In this document: positions 53,775-64,000 of the stretch, piece after piece
How the letters are laid out: each line of letters begins with the position of its first letter
Numbering within the stretch: the first letter of the stretch is position 1
Source: Cordylochernes scorpioides
Taxonomy: Eukaryota > Arthropoda > Arachnida > Pseudoscorpiones > Chernetidae
DNA length: 64,000 nucleotides
Direction of reading: 5' to 3'
NCBI GenBank assembly: GCA_030710605.1
Contig: CP092875.1
Span: 65,836,623 to 65,900,622, forward strand
Notes under the pieces: generated by a model
Databases searched by the model: none
Told to the model about the DNA's origin: nothing
What the model saw: only the letters and a program-made list of their open reading frames with translations
Made by a program: the position numbers and the translations under genes

Positions 53775-53955
53775 TATAAAATCAGGAAAGACAAACTTCA
53801 AACTAACCCAGCAATTTTCTAAGGAACAAGCACAAACTAAAATTGGTATAAAATATTAAAGAAGCAATGAGAGAAGTATACGCAGAGTAATAAAAAATAT
53901 ATAAACATCAAATTAATAATCTGTTAAGAAAATAATAAATATTTTGTAAAAAAAA
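53775..53955 (+). repeat. Inverted repeat arm right of the assembly gap
   Basis: Partner of 52240-52425. It ends in an A17 run, as a retroposed copy might. Confidence 0.75.
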
Positions 53956-54220
53956 AAAAAAAAGTACAAAATGTGATTTTGTACTCGTATAAGGTGTATA
54001 AAATGCAGAAGATTCCTTTTTTTCATAATAAATACGTTGTTACAATATTAAAGATAATATAAAATAAAGCAAGAAAACATTCATCCTTGGAAGTCGTTTT
54101 GTTTATTATTTAAAATATTGAAGTTTAAACTGAAAGCAATTTCAGAGCAATAGCGAAAACATCAAATTTCTTTAATAATAAAATTAACATTATATGCAAT
54201 TACTGAGTCAATTATTATTA

Positions 54221-54544
54221 TTGAACTATAGGTTTTTAACTTTTAATTAGACAATTTTAATTTATATTTAGACATTTTTCATTTTAATTTATAGACACTT
54301 TTCATTTTAATTTAGACATTTTTCATTTTAATTCAGACACATGGACTTTTTATAGAAAAGTCGATGTGTCTAAATTAAAATGAAAAATGTCTAAATTAAA
54401 ATGAAAAATATCTAAATAAAAATGAAAGTGTCTAAATTAAAATGAAAAATGTCTAAATAAAAATGAAAGTGTCTAAATTAAAAAGAAAAATGTCTAAATA
54501 TAAATTAAAATTATCTAATTAAAAGTTAAAAACCTATAGTTCAA
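54221..54544. repeat. Hairpin built from ~21-bp tandem units
   Basis: TTGAACTATAGGTTTTTAAC and its complement mark the outer ends. Inside, units TAGACATTTTTCATTTTAAT (left arm) face their complements (right arm), around a small GGACTTTTTATAGAAAAGTC centre near 54350. Confidence 0.9.
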
Positions 54545-55689
54545 TAAGAGTAAAATTGTTAAAAGTTATTCAAAAATAAATTTAAAAATGCATCAATATG
54601 TATCTTAACATAAAGCATAGACTTTAAACATTCGTGCTAAAACCATTTCATTATATAAATACGTTTCTTTTTTTTTCATTGGAAAGTTTCGTTGTTCGAA
54701 AGCTCGTAGTGTTATAGTATTGGTAAACTTACTAGTTATCATTAGATAAATATATATAATTTTTTACTTTTAACATTTCACTTATAATGATACTTTATGT
54801 GACAATAAATAAAAGCTATATAAAAATAGACAATTTTTTCCTGAAATATTTCTCCCTATAAGCATTTGTAATAAAAATAAATATAGTAACATCAAAAGAT
54901 CATAATAAATTCGATATTTATTGAATTCATTCTAAAATATAATTTGAAAATAAACTTGCCTTATATTAAAACGTTGCAGAAGATTTTTAAAAATATGATT
55001 TTTATAGTTAACTCAAAATGAATTAAATGATACATAAAAATAAAATAAAATTATAAACTAATATATAAAATGTATATTTATTTCTATATATTATATATTT
55101 TAAAATTAAAATATTCATAGAATTGTTTAAATATGTTATATATAACGCTATACTTCGAATATTTTTAAAATTTGAATTATCTATGAGCGAATATTTGAAA
55201 ATGAGTATTGACCAGAAAGTTGAGCAATAACCTTAATGACATTCTGAGCAAAAATCGTTTAAAAAGTTCTTAACTTAAGCGATAAGTATCTCTAAGAACT
55301 TGGCGCTCACTTGTTGATGTTTCGATCTTTTGATTGGAAATTTAAATATCTTAATCTTATTTTCTTCTTGGTTTTTTTGAGGAAAATATATTTGATATAA
55401 TTCTATTTATAAATGGATATTTTGGCGTATATATGAAAAACCTATTTAGAATATTAATAAGCATATGTAAATAAACGTTTGGTATATTTATTGTTAATAT
55501 TTATACTTAAACAGACGATATATGCGATAGAAGATAGACGAATTGAGACCACCAGCCTCTCCAGAAAAATGTGGTGGAATGAAGAAGTAAAAAAAGGTCC
55601 CCAATTAAAAAAGAGAAGTGTTCTATGAAGGGGGAGGGGGTTAGTTGAGGTGTTGAGCACCCCTCAAGGAAGGGCTATGCGTGTTACAT
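54545..55689. other. AT-rich DNA, nothing recognised
   Basis: Very AT-rich with no frame or repeat that I can support. Confidence 0.5.
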
Positions 55690-55905
55690 CCGTTTTGATT
55701 GACATGCGCGAGCCTTCTCGGCGGACCACAGCGGAAGACATACCTACCTAAGGAAATCCGCTTGCCGCGCGATGGATGCTGGGAGATTTATGGCGGCTTG
55801 CTGTTGGCTGCCGCTTCACACTTAGCTCCACCTCTAGCTCCGCCCCTTACTCGCCATTGGTCAGTTCGGCCGCTCGTCTGTTCTCTAATTATATAGAGTT
55901 TTGGA
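55690..55905 (+). promoter_or_regulatory. CpG-rich promoter-like island
   Basis: The clearest GC-rich island in the window: GCTCCGCCCC (Sp1 type), CCATTGGTCAG (reversed CCAAT), TTATGGCGGC (YY1-like), many CpG. ACT|GTAAGTAGG at 56003 could be the donor of a first exon. A 65-codon frame (55699-55896) has no known domain. A real host promoter is plausible but unproven. Confidence 0.45.
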
Positions 55906-56976
55906 CGGTGTTTTTTTTTAGTTGAGATCTCATCTAGGGTACAATTGAGGGTGAAAGGTGACTTACTGTTGTGGTATTGTACTAAATTATTGCATATTTC
56001 ACTGTAAGTAGGTTATTTAATAGCTTTAAAAATAGATCTTCTTTTATACGTCTATGTAAATAGATAGAGCACCTAGTTATATAATGCAATTCTAAACATG
56101 GTCAACCCTATATGTTTAGTCTTTTATTTTATTTATTCTTTCCAGTAAAGTATTAAATACACTTTATAAGGTAAATTTACCATTCTATAACAGAATTTAG
56201 ATGGCATTTCGATATATATTGTTTCTTCCATATTTAAGCAATTTTGAGGCTTCAATATTTTTATAGGCTACTTAGAGTATAAAGTATTCAGAACACCCAC
56301 ATGTTCTATTAACAAGATTCACCTGGTTCATATTTTAAACAATGATGGGGGAACTTTCTAGTCATCCTAGTTAATCAAGAAAAGTTACAAAATCGCATTA
56401 AATCCAATGGACAATTTTTAGAGATCAATGAAGTGATTTTGTGTGTAACTTGTAAAAGTAACTTTTGTCAGGTTGTATTTATCCTCTAAAGCTACTTTCT
56501 AAAGTTAAAAATTTGATGATATCGTAGAGTCTTTTTCTTAAATTATCTATGAACTCCATTCTCGGCTTTCCTCTTCGATTTTTCCACAACTTGGAATTCC
56601 GTGGAATTAGACTTCCTATGGCCAGTAATGTGAAGTTAGATGATGTTGACTTCTTTTTTAATATCACGTTTTTAGCGTTTGATAAATAAAAACCATAAAT
56701 GAAACTGGAAATGCAAACATCAGTGATAAATTGACAATTTGAACAATTTTATTGATTCTTTCAATCAAATTTTACAAAGGTGGAAAAATAAAAGAGTAAA
56801 AGGGCATATAAAGTGTAGGGGAATATATATACAAATGTCTTCAGCAAGGACATCAGTGATAAATACCTAGAGTTCGTCATTATTATCTTCATTTATTTTA
56901 TAACCAGGTGTTATATAGGGAAACTATATCAACAATTCTATATAAATATATACATGAATCCTCCCGCAACTTTATG

Positions 56977-57014
<38 letters not shown>

Positions 57015-57562
57015 ATCTAAAAACTCAAATATTTCTATATTTAAAAAAATATATATTTTATTTTTATTCATTGATATTTCTACTTTTTGGGTATCATCGT
57101 TTTTAGAATGACTTTCAGTTTTTGTTGTAAATATGCGTAGTTAACATATATATATCTTTTTGAATCACTAATATAGGATTAACTTTATAAATTCTATATA
57201 ATGTGAAATATTCCCTCAAGTAATTGAAAATAAAAGCTACTTGATGGTAAATAATTATCTTTTTTTTTATCACGACTGCACATTCAACCCTTTACCTTAT
57301 CGATCCTTTGTCTTATCAACCCTTTCTCTAACAACAACAAATTATTCATAACATATAAATACCAATATAAAGTTGCGGGGGGATTATATTCATGCACCAA
57401 AAGAGGCACCTCTCCCTTTAAATGTACATCAGAACTATTCACTCTGCATCTCCCTAGTAAGAAGCTCTACTAATGATGATGAAGATTATTATAAAGGGAC
57501 AGCTGCCTCTTTTGGTACATAAATTGTCAAATTATTTTTTTAATTATTTATATTTATATATA
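55906..57562. other. AT-rich DNA, mostly unassigned
   Basis: 56438-56470 resembles the 3' end of the LTR family of 58189 (GTAAAAGTAACTTTTGTCA). 56978-57008 is an (AT)n run. CTTTATGAATC-type short frames are not convincing. Confidence 0.45.
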
Positions 57563-57858
57563 TGTGGTATATAATATAATAAGGTGGGAAGAGAAATAAG
57601 GACACCACAAGTTGGAGAAGGAACCCAGACAACCAGAGAGAGAGAGGGAGAGAGACGGGCCTGCCACCGCTGAGCGGCCGTTCGTGTCGCACACAATCAC
57701 CAACTGTCTTAAAAGTCCAAAGGTGTTGACGGACGGGCCCCATTTTCCGCCCCTTGGAATGTCACTGCTGTCTCAAGTGACCGGACTTTACATCCCGTCT
57801 CTCTCTGAGCTGGCTCTAGGTTTGCTTTATTATTCCTGGAAGAGTATATATTATGACA
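57563..57858 (-). mobile_element. Probable solo LTR, inverted relative of 50617
   Basis: TGTGGTATATAATATAATAA to TATATATTATGACA, TATA on both sides, complement of 50617-50916 throughout, including GACGGACGGGCCCC-like and AGTGACCGGACTTTACATCC parts. Confidence 0.5.
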
Positions 57859-57880
57859 TATATATATATATTTTATATAT

Positions 57881-58104
57881 AAATAAAAGGCATATATTGG
57901 ATCTAAATTTATTATTCAACCAATATTTCTAGGGGCAAAACGCCTCTCTTTATCAAGGCTTTTCTTTGATTTAAACTAAATCATGTGGGTATGTGATCCA
58001 CTCATGCTATACAAGATCAAACAAGCCTTGATAAAGAGGGGCGTTTTGCCCCTAGAAATATTGGTTGAATAATAAATTTAGATCCAATATATGCCTTTTA
58101 TTTA
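57881..58104. repeat. Palindromic element with 80-bp arms
   Basis: Left arm 57881-57961 and right arm 58025-58104 are complementary with one mismatch seen. Each arm contains CCTTGATAAAG, hairpin AGGGGC-GTTTT-GCCCCT, GAAATATTGG ... CCAATATATGCC, the same plan as 34971-35052. Similar short remnants (AAAAAGGCATATATTGGAT) are at 1155-1210 and 60115-60170. Confidence 0.8.
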
Positions 58105-58188
58105 TTTATAGATATTATTATGGATTGCTCAATCTTTAAAATAATATATTTTTATATTTATAGTATATTTATTTATTTTTAAAATTAT

Positions 58189-58610
58189 TGTCAATATTGA
58201 CAAACATTTGCAGTTTTATCAGTTTTTAGCGGGAAGAAGGTCGTTTTGGTTTGTTAGTGAACCAATCTCTAAGTTCTCATTGGACGAATGTGGCCATGTT
58301 TGTATATAAGAGGGTGCTAAAGGAATACGAGGTGCTAGTGTGGTTGATTATTGTGTGGAGACGCTTAAAGTGTTCTCTGCGTGATTTATCCGTGTCTGGT
58401 GATATCCTCACATACCTGTATGAGCCCGGTCCGATCCCTACCAACGCTACAATAAAAGATAAGTACTGTTTTGTTTTTATATAGCAAATCGTGAGTTTTT
58501 ATTTTGTTCCCTTTAATTGAGTGTAAGCATTTCGGTGTGTTAAGTTACTATTACTTTAGGCCCTAGTAATTTGCACATTGTGTGTTAATCCGTAAAAATA
58601 AATTTTGTCA
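58189..58610 (+). mobile_element. 5' LTR of the gag-only retroelement
   Basis: TGTCAA...TTTTGTCA, 422 bp. TATATAAGAGGG (58303) looks like a TATA box and AATAAAAGATAAG (58451) a polyadenylation signal. Related LTRs: 32953-33701 and 53418-53672. Confidence 0.8.
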
Positions 58611-58625
58611 TTGGCGTGCCCTGCC
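58611..58625 (+). promoter_or_regulatory. Primer binding site
   Basis: TTGGCGTGCCCTGCC directly after the LTR; TGGCG is typical of sites pairing with a tRNA 3' end (CGCCA). The tRNA is not identified. Confidence 0.5.
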
Positions 58626-58687
58626 AAGATTACTGGTGTTTGCACGTGTTTATTCCTGTAAATTTTTAAGTTCGTTTTTTTTTTTAA

Positions 58688-59599
58688 TTATTTGAGTGTT
58701 TTTTTTTTTTCTTCCTTTTTTACTCCATATTGTTTGCAAATTATATACTCAACTTGTCAGTGTTTAATGGGGTTGATCTCGAGTCTTTCATTCGGGAAGT
58801 CGAGCTTAAAGCTCAAGTAGGCAAATGGGATCCTGAGGTCAAAGCATTGCTCGTGTTCGAGGCTCTATCTCCTGAAGTTAGGTTGAGCTTAGAGGAGATG
58901 GGCATCTGTAACGATAGCAGTTTCGAAAGTCATGTTAGTAAACTGAACAAATTGTACCGTAAAAAAGCGCGTGCTATTAGGGAATGCCTTAAATTAATAG
59001 AATGTCTTAAGCAGAGAGTTGGGGAAAGTGCTATGGTGTTTAAAGAAAGATTCCTGGCCATTAGAGATAAAGTAGAGTACAGATTTGACGATAGCCTAGT
59101 GTTCGAAATTTTCCTCGAAAATGTTCTCGATAAGTATAGAGAGGCTATTATTCGCAGTGAGGCTAAGTCAATAGACAAAGCAGTCAGTGTCATGATCACG
59201 GAGGATAGTGTAGAACACCGTTGCAGCTTTATGAAAGGGGTATGTTCAGTAGAAGGGGTTGAAGAAATAAATAGCATTAAGGGTGAGATGAAGATGCTTA
59301 GTTCCAGTGTAAACAGGATGAAGCACGAAAATGAGCAGTGTTTTAAAGACCTTAGAGGTGAGATAGAAAAACTGACTAAATTGTTGGGCGAAATCAGTCT
59401 GAGTCCACCTGAGTGTAGATTAGGACATATAGCTAGTGATTGCTCAAGACAGTCTTCTATGTTTGCCAACCGCAATACTCTTGACAATGCTGAGATAGTG
59501 AACATACGTTCATATGGCGGAGATCAGTATGGAAATCTGCCAATAATTAAGGTGAATATTATATATATATATATAAGATTAAGGACACACAAAACTTAA
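58688..59599 (+). CDS. gag: gag-like protein of an LTR retroelement, copy B
   Basis: Open from 58688 to the stop at 59599. There is no ATG near the start; the first codon usable before the conserved part is TTG at 58730, and 289 residues follow. Residues ~10-130 look capsid-like (FNGVDLESFIREVELKAQVG, FKERFLAIRDKVEY), ~150-225 form a charged, probably coiled region, and ~230-245 hold half a zinc knuckle (CRLGHIASDC; first CX2C lost). It sits 78 bp behind an LTR and primer site, so it is the gag of that element. No pol follows; a MITE begins within its last codons. Likely a decayed or parasitic, gag-only element. Confidence 0.65.
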   Translation, partial: LFECFFFFFLFYSILFANYILNLSVFNGVDLESFIREVELKAQVGKWDPEVKALLVFEALSPEVRLSLEEMGICNDSSFESHVSKLNKLYRKKARAIRECLKLIECLKQRVGESAMVFKERFLAIRDKVEYRFDDSLVFEIFLENVLDKYREAIIRSEAKSIDKAVSVMITEDSVEHRCSFMKGVCSVEGVEEINSIKGEMKMLSSSVNRMKHENEQCFKDLRGEIEKLTKLLGEISLSPPECRLGHIASDCSRQSSMFANRNTLDNAEIVNIRSYGGDQYGNLPIIKVNIIYIYIRLRTHKT

Positions 59600-59763
59600 G
59601 AAAGTTAAAAGTCTTTAATGAGGAGACAGAAACAATTTTGTCCACACTTGGTTATCTCATGTGTCTTCAATAAAGGTTACTGTAATATCTTTCAGAGTTA
59701 TTGTCTGAATCCCGATATACATGCTAAAAGGTACAATTTCCTTAAGTTTTGTCCATGAGTGTA
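59579..59763. mobile_element. Short Tc1/mariner-type MITE, copy B
   Basis: Duplicate of 615-798 with a few changes; keeps AAAACTTAAG and CTTAAGTTTTGTCCATGAGT ends. Confidence 0.65.
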
Positions 59764-60220
59764 TTTATAATGAATCTCCACACAATTTATTGTAGCTAAT
59801 TAATGTAGATATTTTAATATATGCACTCAATATGAATTATTTTAGATGAATATTATTTTCCTATTCTTGCTATTTGTTTTATCCTAGAAGGTTGGGAGGT
59901 AACCAAGAGTGAGGTGTCGCTTCACTAGGGCAAACGGACTCCAGTAATCTCGTTTATTGACATAAATTGACTGACTGCTGGTAGCTAAAACCTGTCGCTA
60001 TTTATATACAAAATTCTATGAAAACCATTATGCAAAACAGGATATTTGCATATCCATAATTCAATATGCAAATACACTATACACTATTAAAACTATATTA
60101 TAATTCATAGATAATAAAAAAGCATATATTGGATTCAATTTTTTCTTCTTTTTTATTCATGCCTTTTTATTATCTAAAGATTTAAATATGGTCTATATTC
60201 AGAACGATTATCATTTATAT

Positions 60221-60543
60221 TGTTGCATCATGGCTAATGAACCTATTTTATTTTAACTCGTAATATTATTTTTCATATATTTTAAATTCAAATTTATATT
60301 TTATATTTATTTTATTAAACAAAATAAATGTATTATAGAATCACCATTTGTATTACTGTGTGACTTCACTGCTCTCTTTGTTGTGAGAAATAAATAAATT
60401 ATTCTGGAGGTTACTTAAAGTTATCTCATTATTCCTTTATATATATTTGTAGGATGGTTGAAAGACGCTCTGGTAAGATGCAAGACCCAGCACAGGAGAG
60501 GATCAAGGTTGAAGAGTCTGCCAAACCGCAACCTGGTGCAACA
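60221..60543 (+). mobile_element. Solo LTR, gypsy-related, copy B
   Basis: Same insertion as 1262-1592, with ATAT on both sides (60217-60220, 60544-60547). The gag start frame is again open for 31 codons and ends at TAA just outside the LTR. Confidence 0.85.
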
Positions 60544-60911
60544 ATATAATAAAAAAATTAATAGATATACAAATTTAATTTTACCTTTACAATGGATATA
60601 TTTAATATTAGTCCCTTTCTTTTTCTAATCAGATGTTTTAGACATGCTACCAATAAACAGTTTATGTAAATTTTCATTCGTTTTGTTTTTTTTTTTATTT
60701 TAAAATATTTCAAAATAAATGTTGATAAAGATTTTAAAGAATAACAAAAATGTATTATGGGTTTAATTAAATATTGGAGGGAAAATGCCCATTTTTTCAT
60801 ATTTTTCAATTTAAAAATTATCCTCCTTGTTATTGGATCGAAAGACAAAATTAATAATTCAAAAATGCGCCTCACAAAAACATGACAGACGATGTTTTAA
60901 AAATCTCAGAT

Positions 60912-61070
60912 AAGTGCGTCACTTCCGGTGGGTGTCAGACGACGGAAACGTGGTTATGTCACCAAAGGGTGGAGTCGCCTTGCCTGTCACTCGGCTGCTT
61001 TACATCTGCTGCTTTCTAGCGTCTGCTCACATTTCACCATTTTGAATTTCTATCGGCGCTATTTCATAAT
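60912..61070. promoter_or_regulatory. GC-rich promoter-like patch in block B
   Basis: Near-identical to 1955-2110, including CACTTCCGGTG. The conservation is no higher than that of the surrounding block as far as I can judge. Confidence 0.3.
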
Positions 61071-61254
61071 AATTGTTACGTACATTTTTTTAATATAAGC
61101 AATTTGCCCGTGAATCCATTATTATAGAATTAAAAATAGTAAATTATTTTTAGTTGAGAATATCTCATTTCTTTATATTCAAATTTGCGATATGCAAATC
61201 TGTATATGTATATTAGTAATGAATATTTATCTTATATAAATTTACTTGTAAAAG

Positions 61255-61650
61255 TCTTCTTCTTCTTTCTTATCTCCACTCAATCATATTAGGATATCAA
61301 GTTGTGACCCTTGATGGTGTCTGTTTGACAACCATCATGACTTGGTGAAGTAGAATGTGTCTGCCATTGTCATTAAGACTGGGAGCACTACTCATTGGCA
61401 GGCCGACTTAGCTCCAAAAGAAATAGCCGCCTCTGACATGAGGAACAGATGCCATGTACAGCCGCTCCTAAAATGGAGAACAAACACTGCTCATCCTGTA
61501 TCCCTGGATTAGGAGCCCTTACAGGGTGCTATCAGCCGGGCCAGCTGAACCCAGGTTTTTTAGTGAGCTTGTTACTGCTCCCCCTCCTCCTTTTTCATCC
61601 GGGCTTGGGACCGGCAAAGGCAGAGTTTCTTGTAAAAGTCAAACCATAAG
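61255..61650. repeat. Dispersed repeat, copy B
   Basis: Duplicate of 2283-2690, with a GATGCCATGTA insert relative to copy A that is also seen in the inverted copy at 31955 (ATGGCGTCT). Confidence 0.5.
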
Positions 61651-63205
61651 TGTTGTGTCTTTGCATATTTGTTCTTTTTTGTACAATCTACATAGTTTTA
61701 ATTTAACGTATTTGTGCTATATATAGGACATAAGAATAAAGTAAAGGGAGTCCAGTCCAGCCTTAGAAATAGAGTAGTCTTGTTGCCTAAAACCCCTTTT
61801 GCTACTGTAGCTTTTAGCTTGACAAATAAATATCATCCGTCTCAAGTATAAGAATGGTTTGATGGCTCAGAGCGACACCACAATAAGAAACATTTTGATA
61901 AATTTATTTCAAATTCAAAATTGTTAAAAGAGTTCAAAACGTGAATGGAAATTACTGAATATTGTCCCATAAGAACAAATTATATCTCACAGTTTTTAAA
62001 TAAAATAAAAAAGCAAAATAAAAATTAGATTTTAATTGCTTAATAATAATATAAATATGGTGTTGTTAACTAATTTGATAATATTTTTAGAACTTTTTTT
62101 TTTCTATTCGTATTAAAATTATATATAGACACACACACACTTAAAAATTCATTCTGGTCGAGTCATTTAGAAATAAATACGATGACTCTATATATTTTGA
62201 ATAAAAAATTAGTAACAATTTTCATTATTTTAAGGATTTTGACAGCCAATTTGACCAACCGATTGAGTACTGTCTGTATTTGGGAGAGATGATGAGAGAA
62301 ACGAACGCCTTTGTTTTTTTCCCCAACATTACAGATTATACCAAGGGAAGCCTCGAAAACATAAGCTTAATCATATAATGGTAGGTAAAAATGCTCAAAT
62401 ATCTTGAAAATGACTCCAAAATTTATTTGGAAACCATTGTAAACTTTTCTAAGCTCAATGAAATGTATTGAATGGTGGGTAAACCTTAGTTGTTATTCTG
62501 AAAAGAACGGGTACAGAGCTGTCAGCTCAAATACCTGGTGGTTGTGTCTTGTCCAAATTGTCAATTTCTGATTTTGTTGCTCCATGAAAAGGGGGGAGTA
62601 TCATTGCCCCGTTAGTCAGCCACATTTCAGAATTCCCTGTTCACGGTTACCGTAGCGGCTCGGGGCTCACGACACCGTACTTCGCCCTACAGGGCAGTCT
62701 CTTACTTGTGCTGCTTCTCCCGCCCGCCACGTAGAGGTTAGACTTCTGGGAAAGGCTCAAATACCTCTATGTTAGATTTGGATAATTCCACATATCTTCC
62801 CGTAGATAGCAATGTATTGACTGAATCTCCAAACCACGATCCACATGTTTGATTTTTAGGACAAATTGGCCTAATTCTGATATGGAATTTTGATAATTGA
62901 ATGATATGAATCACCATAGGTCAGTCTCCTGATGTCTTTCATCACAATCTATTTCCAGCCTTGAAGGACAGCCTGTCTTGTTTGCTTCAGAGTTAGTTCA
63001 ACAACATCTTGGATGGGATCCGTCCATTTTTTCCCTAAGCCATTCCCATCTTCCCGTTATCCTGACCTGTAGACTTCCCCATCTTATCGTTTCTTCCAGC
63101 GATAGGTCGGTAATATTTAAGATATCTTCTTCTTCAATCATATTAATAATCCTGTCAAAATAAATGTATAAGGTATAAAATGAGAATATAGACAGTATCA
63201 ATGTG
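61651..63205. other. Non-coding remainder of block B
   Basis: Matches 2691-4233. No conserved open frame between the copies. Confidence 0.5.
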
Positions 63206-63703
63206 TTTCTTTATTCGTGCAAAGTGCTGTTTCTTTATGCGTGCAAAGTGCTGTTTCTTTATTCGTGCAAAGTGCTGTTTCTTTATTCGTGCAAAGTGCT
63301 GTTTCTTTATGTGTGCAAAGTGCTGTTTCTTTATTCGTGCAAAGTGCTGTTTCTTTATGTGTGCAAAGTGCTGTTTCTTTATTCGTGCAAAGTGCTGTTT
63401 CTTTATGTGTGCAAAGTGCTGTTTCTTTATTCGTGAAAAGTGCTATTTCTTTATGTGTGCAAAGTGCTGTTTCTTTATTCGTGCAAAGTGCTGTTTCTTT
63501 ATTCGTGCAAAGTGCTGTTTCTTTATGCGTGCTAAGTGCTGTTTCTTTATTCGTGAAAAGTGCTGTTTCTTTATTAGTGCAAAGTGCTGTTTCTTCATGC
63601 GTGCAAAGTGCTGTTTCTTTATTCGTGCAAAGTGCTGTTTCTTTATTCGTGCAAAGTGCTGTTTCTTTATTCGTGCAAAGTGCTGTTTCTTTATGCGTGC
63701 AAA
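63206..63703 (+). repeat. 24-bp minisatellite, about 21 units
   Basis: Same unit as 4234-7033, with its own variants (GTGTGC, GTGAAAAG). The flanks on both sides match copy A, so this is the same locus in the other block with 96 fewer units. Long frames here are by-products. Confidence 0.95.
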
Positions 63704-64000
63704 CACATTACTTACTGTTTACATTTTTATTTTATACTTTATAGAAATTTTATCTTCTAATAGATGTATAAACTCTTCATCATCTGTTGGCGATCTATGC
63801 AAATTACCAGGACTCGGGTCGGTAACAAAGATAGAACACCAGCTTTATGAAATTCAGAACATCCACCTGGAAGCTATGGTTTCAAGATATGGCTCTCGAC
63901 AGTCAAGGTCAGGCTTTGATTGATTTCATGACATCTACAAGGGATTCATGATATCTTTCAAATTTGCGCAAAAGAGATATTTAAATGGCAAATAGGGTAG

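Larger units (their letters stand above)
58954..63957 (+). repeat. Duplicated block, copy B
   Basis: Partner of 1-7280, same orientation. This copy also shows what precedes the block: an LTR and primer site at 58189-58625, outside the window for copy A. The alignment ends near 63957. Confidence 0.9.

Noticed and set aside
56438..56470. LTR 3' end
   Set aside because: Only about 30 bp match the family of 58189 (GTAAAAGTAACTTTTGTCA); too short to annotate as an element.
58930..59505. 191-codon minus-strand frame opposite gag
   Set aside because: A shadow of the gag frame on the other strand.

Overview
The window looks like AT-rich, gene-poor DNA from an invertebrate animal, probably an arthropod. 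This rests on eukaryotic tRNA genes with internal promoters, introns-and-islands style composition, and a typical animal mix of transposons: a Ty3/gypsy element, a jockey-like LINE, Tc1, mariner, pogo/Tigger, hAT, piggyBac-like MITEs, Helitrons and a tRNA-derived SINE. The style of the Tc1 transposase and gypsy Pol recalls chelicerate elements, but that is from memory and weak. I find no convincing complete host protein-coding gene; the best host features are three tRNA genes and several GC-rich, promoter-like islands.

Layout. 1-7280 and 58954-63957 are two direct copies of one block, about 59 kb apart. Each carries a gag-like remnant, a solo LTR, a promoter-like patch, a dispersed repeat and a 24-bp minisatellite; the array has about 117 units in the left copy and about 21 in the right, and the left one contains a perfect-looking tandem duplication of 49 units. 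8.8-10.9 kb is a 26-bp minisatellite whose second half is inverted. 14.9-18.1 kb is a head-to-tail run of three Helitrons, one hosting a pogo/Tigger element. 19.3-24.4 kb is a young, complete Ty3/gypsy retrotransposon with apparently identical LTRs. 24.8-26.6 kb holds foldback elements with a SINE inserted. 27.2-28.6 kb is an intact Tc1 element. 28.8-36.4 kb is a mosaic of foldback MITEs, a piggyBac-like MITE, a mariner fossil, a solo LTR, a hammerhead ribozyme motif and a tRNA-Met gene. 37-41 kb has a LINE tail and two minisatellites. 41.9-43.9 kb is a second Helitron run whose first two members each carry a tRNA-Gly gene. 44.2-47.5 kb is a broken jockey-like LINE. 47.9-58.2 kb is mainly MITEs, solo LTRs and inverted repeats around a 100-N assembly gap.

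How the parts relate. Only the gypsy element and the Tc1 look capable of moving by themselves. The gypsy is extremely compact: Gag starts inside the 5' LTR, Pol is reached by a canonical -1 slippery heptamer touching the gag stop, and Pol stops inside the 3' LTR. Solo LTRs of a related family therefore carry a start codon and about 31 gag codons. The many MITEs have no transposase of their own here. The most unusual items are the gypsy architecture, the minus-strand hammerhead ribozyme, the Helitron-borne tRNA-Gly genes, the covarying hairpin inside the foldback MITE family and the higher-order minisatellite.
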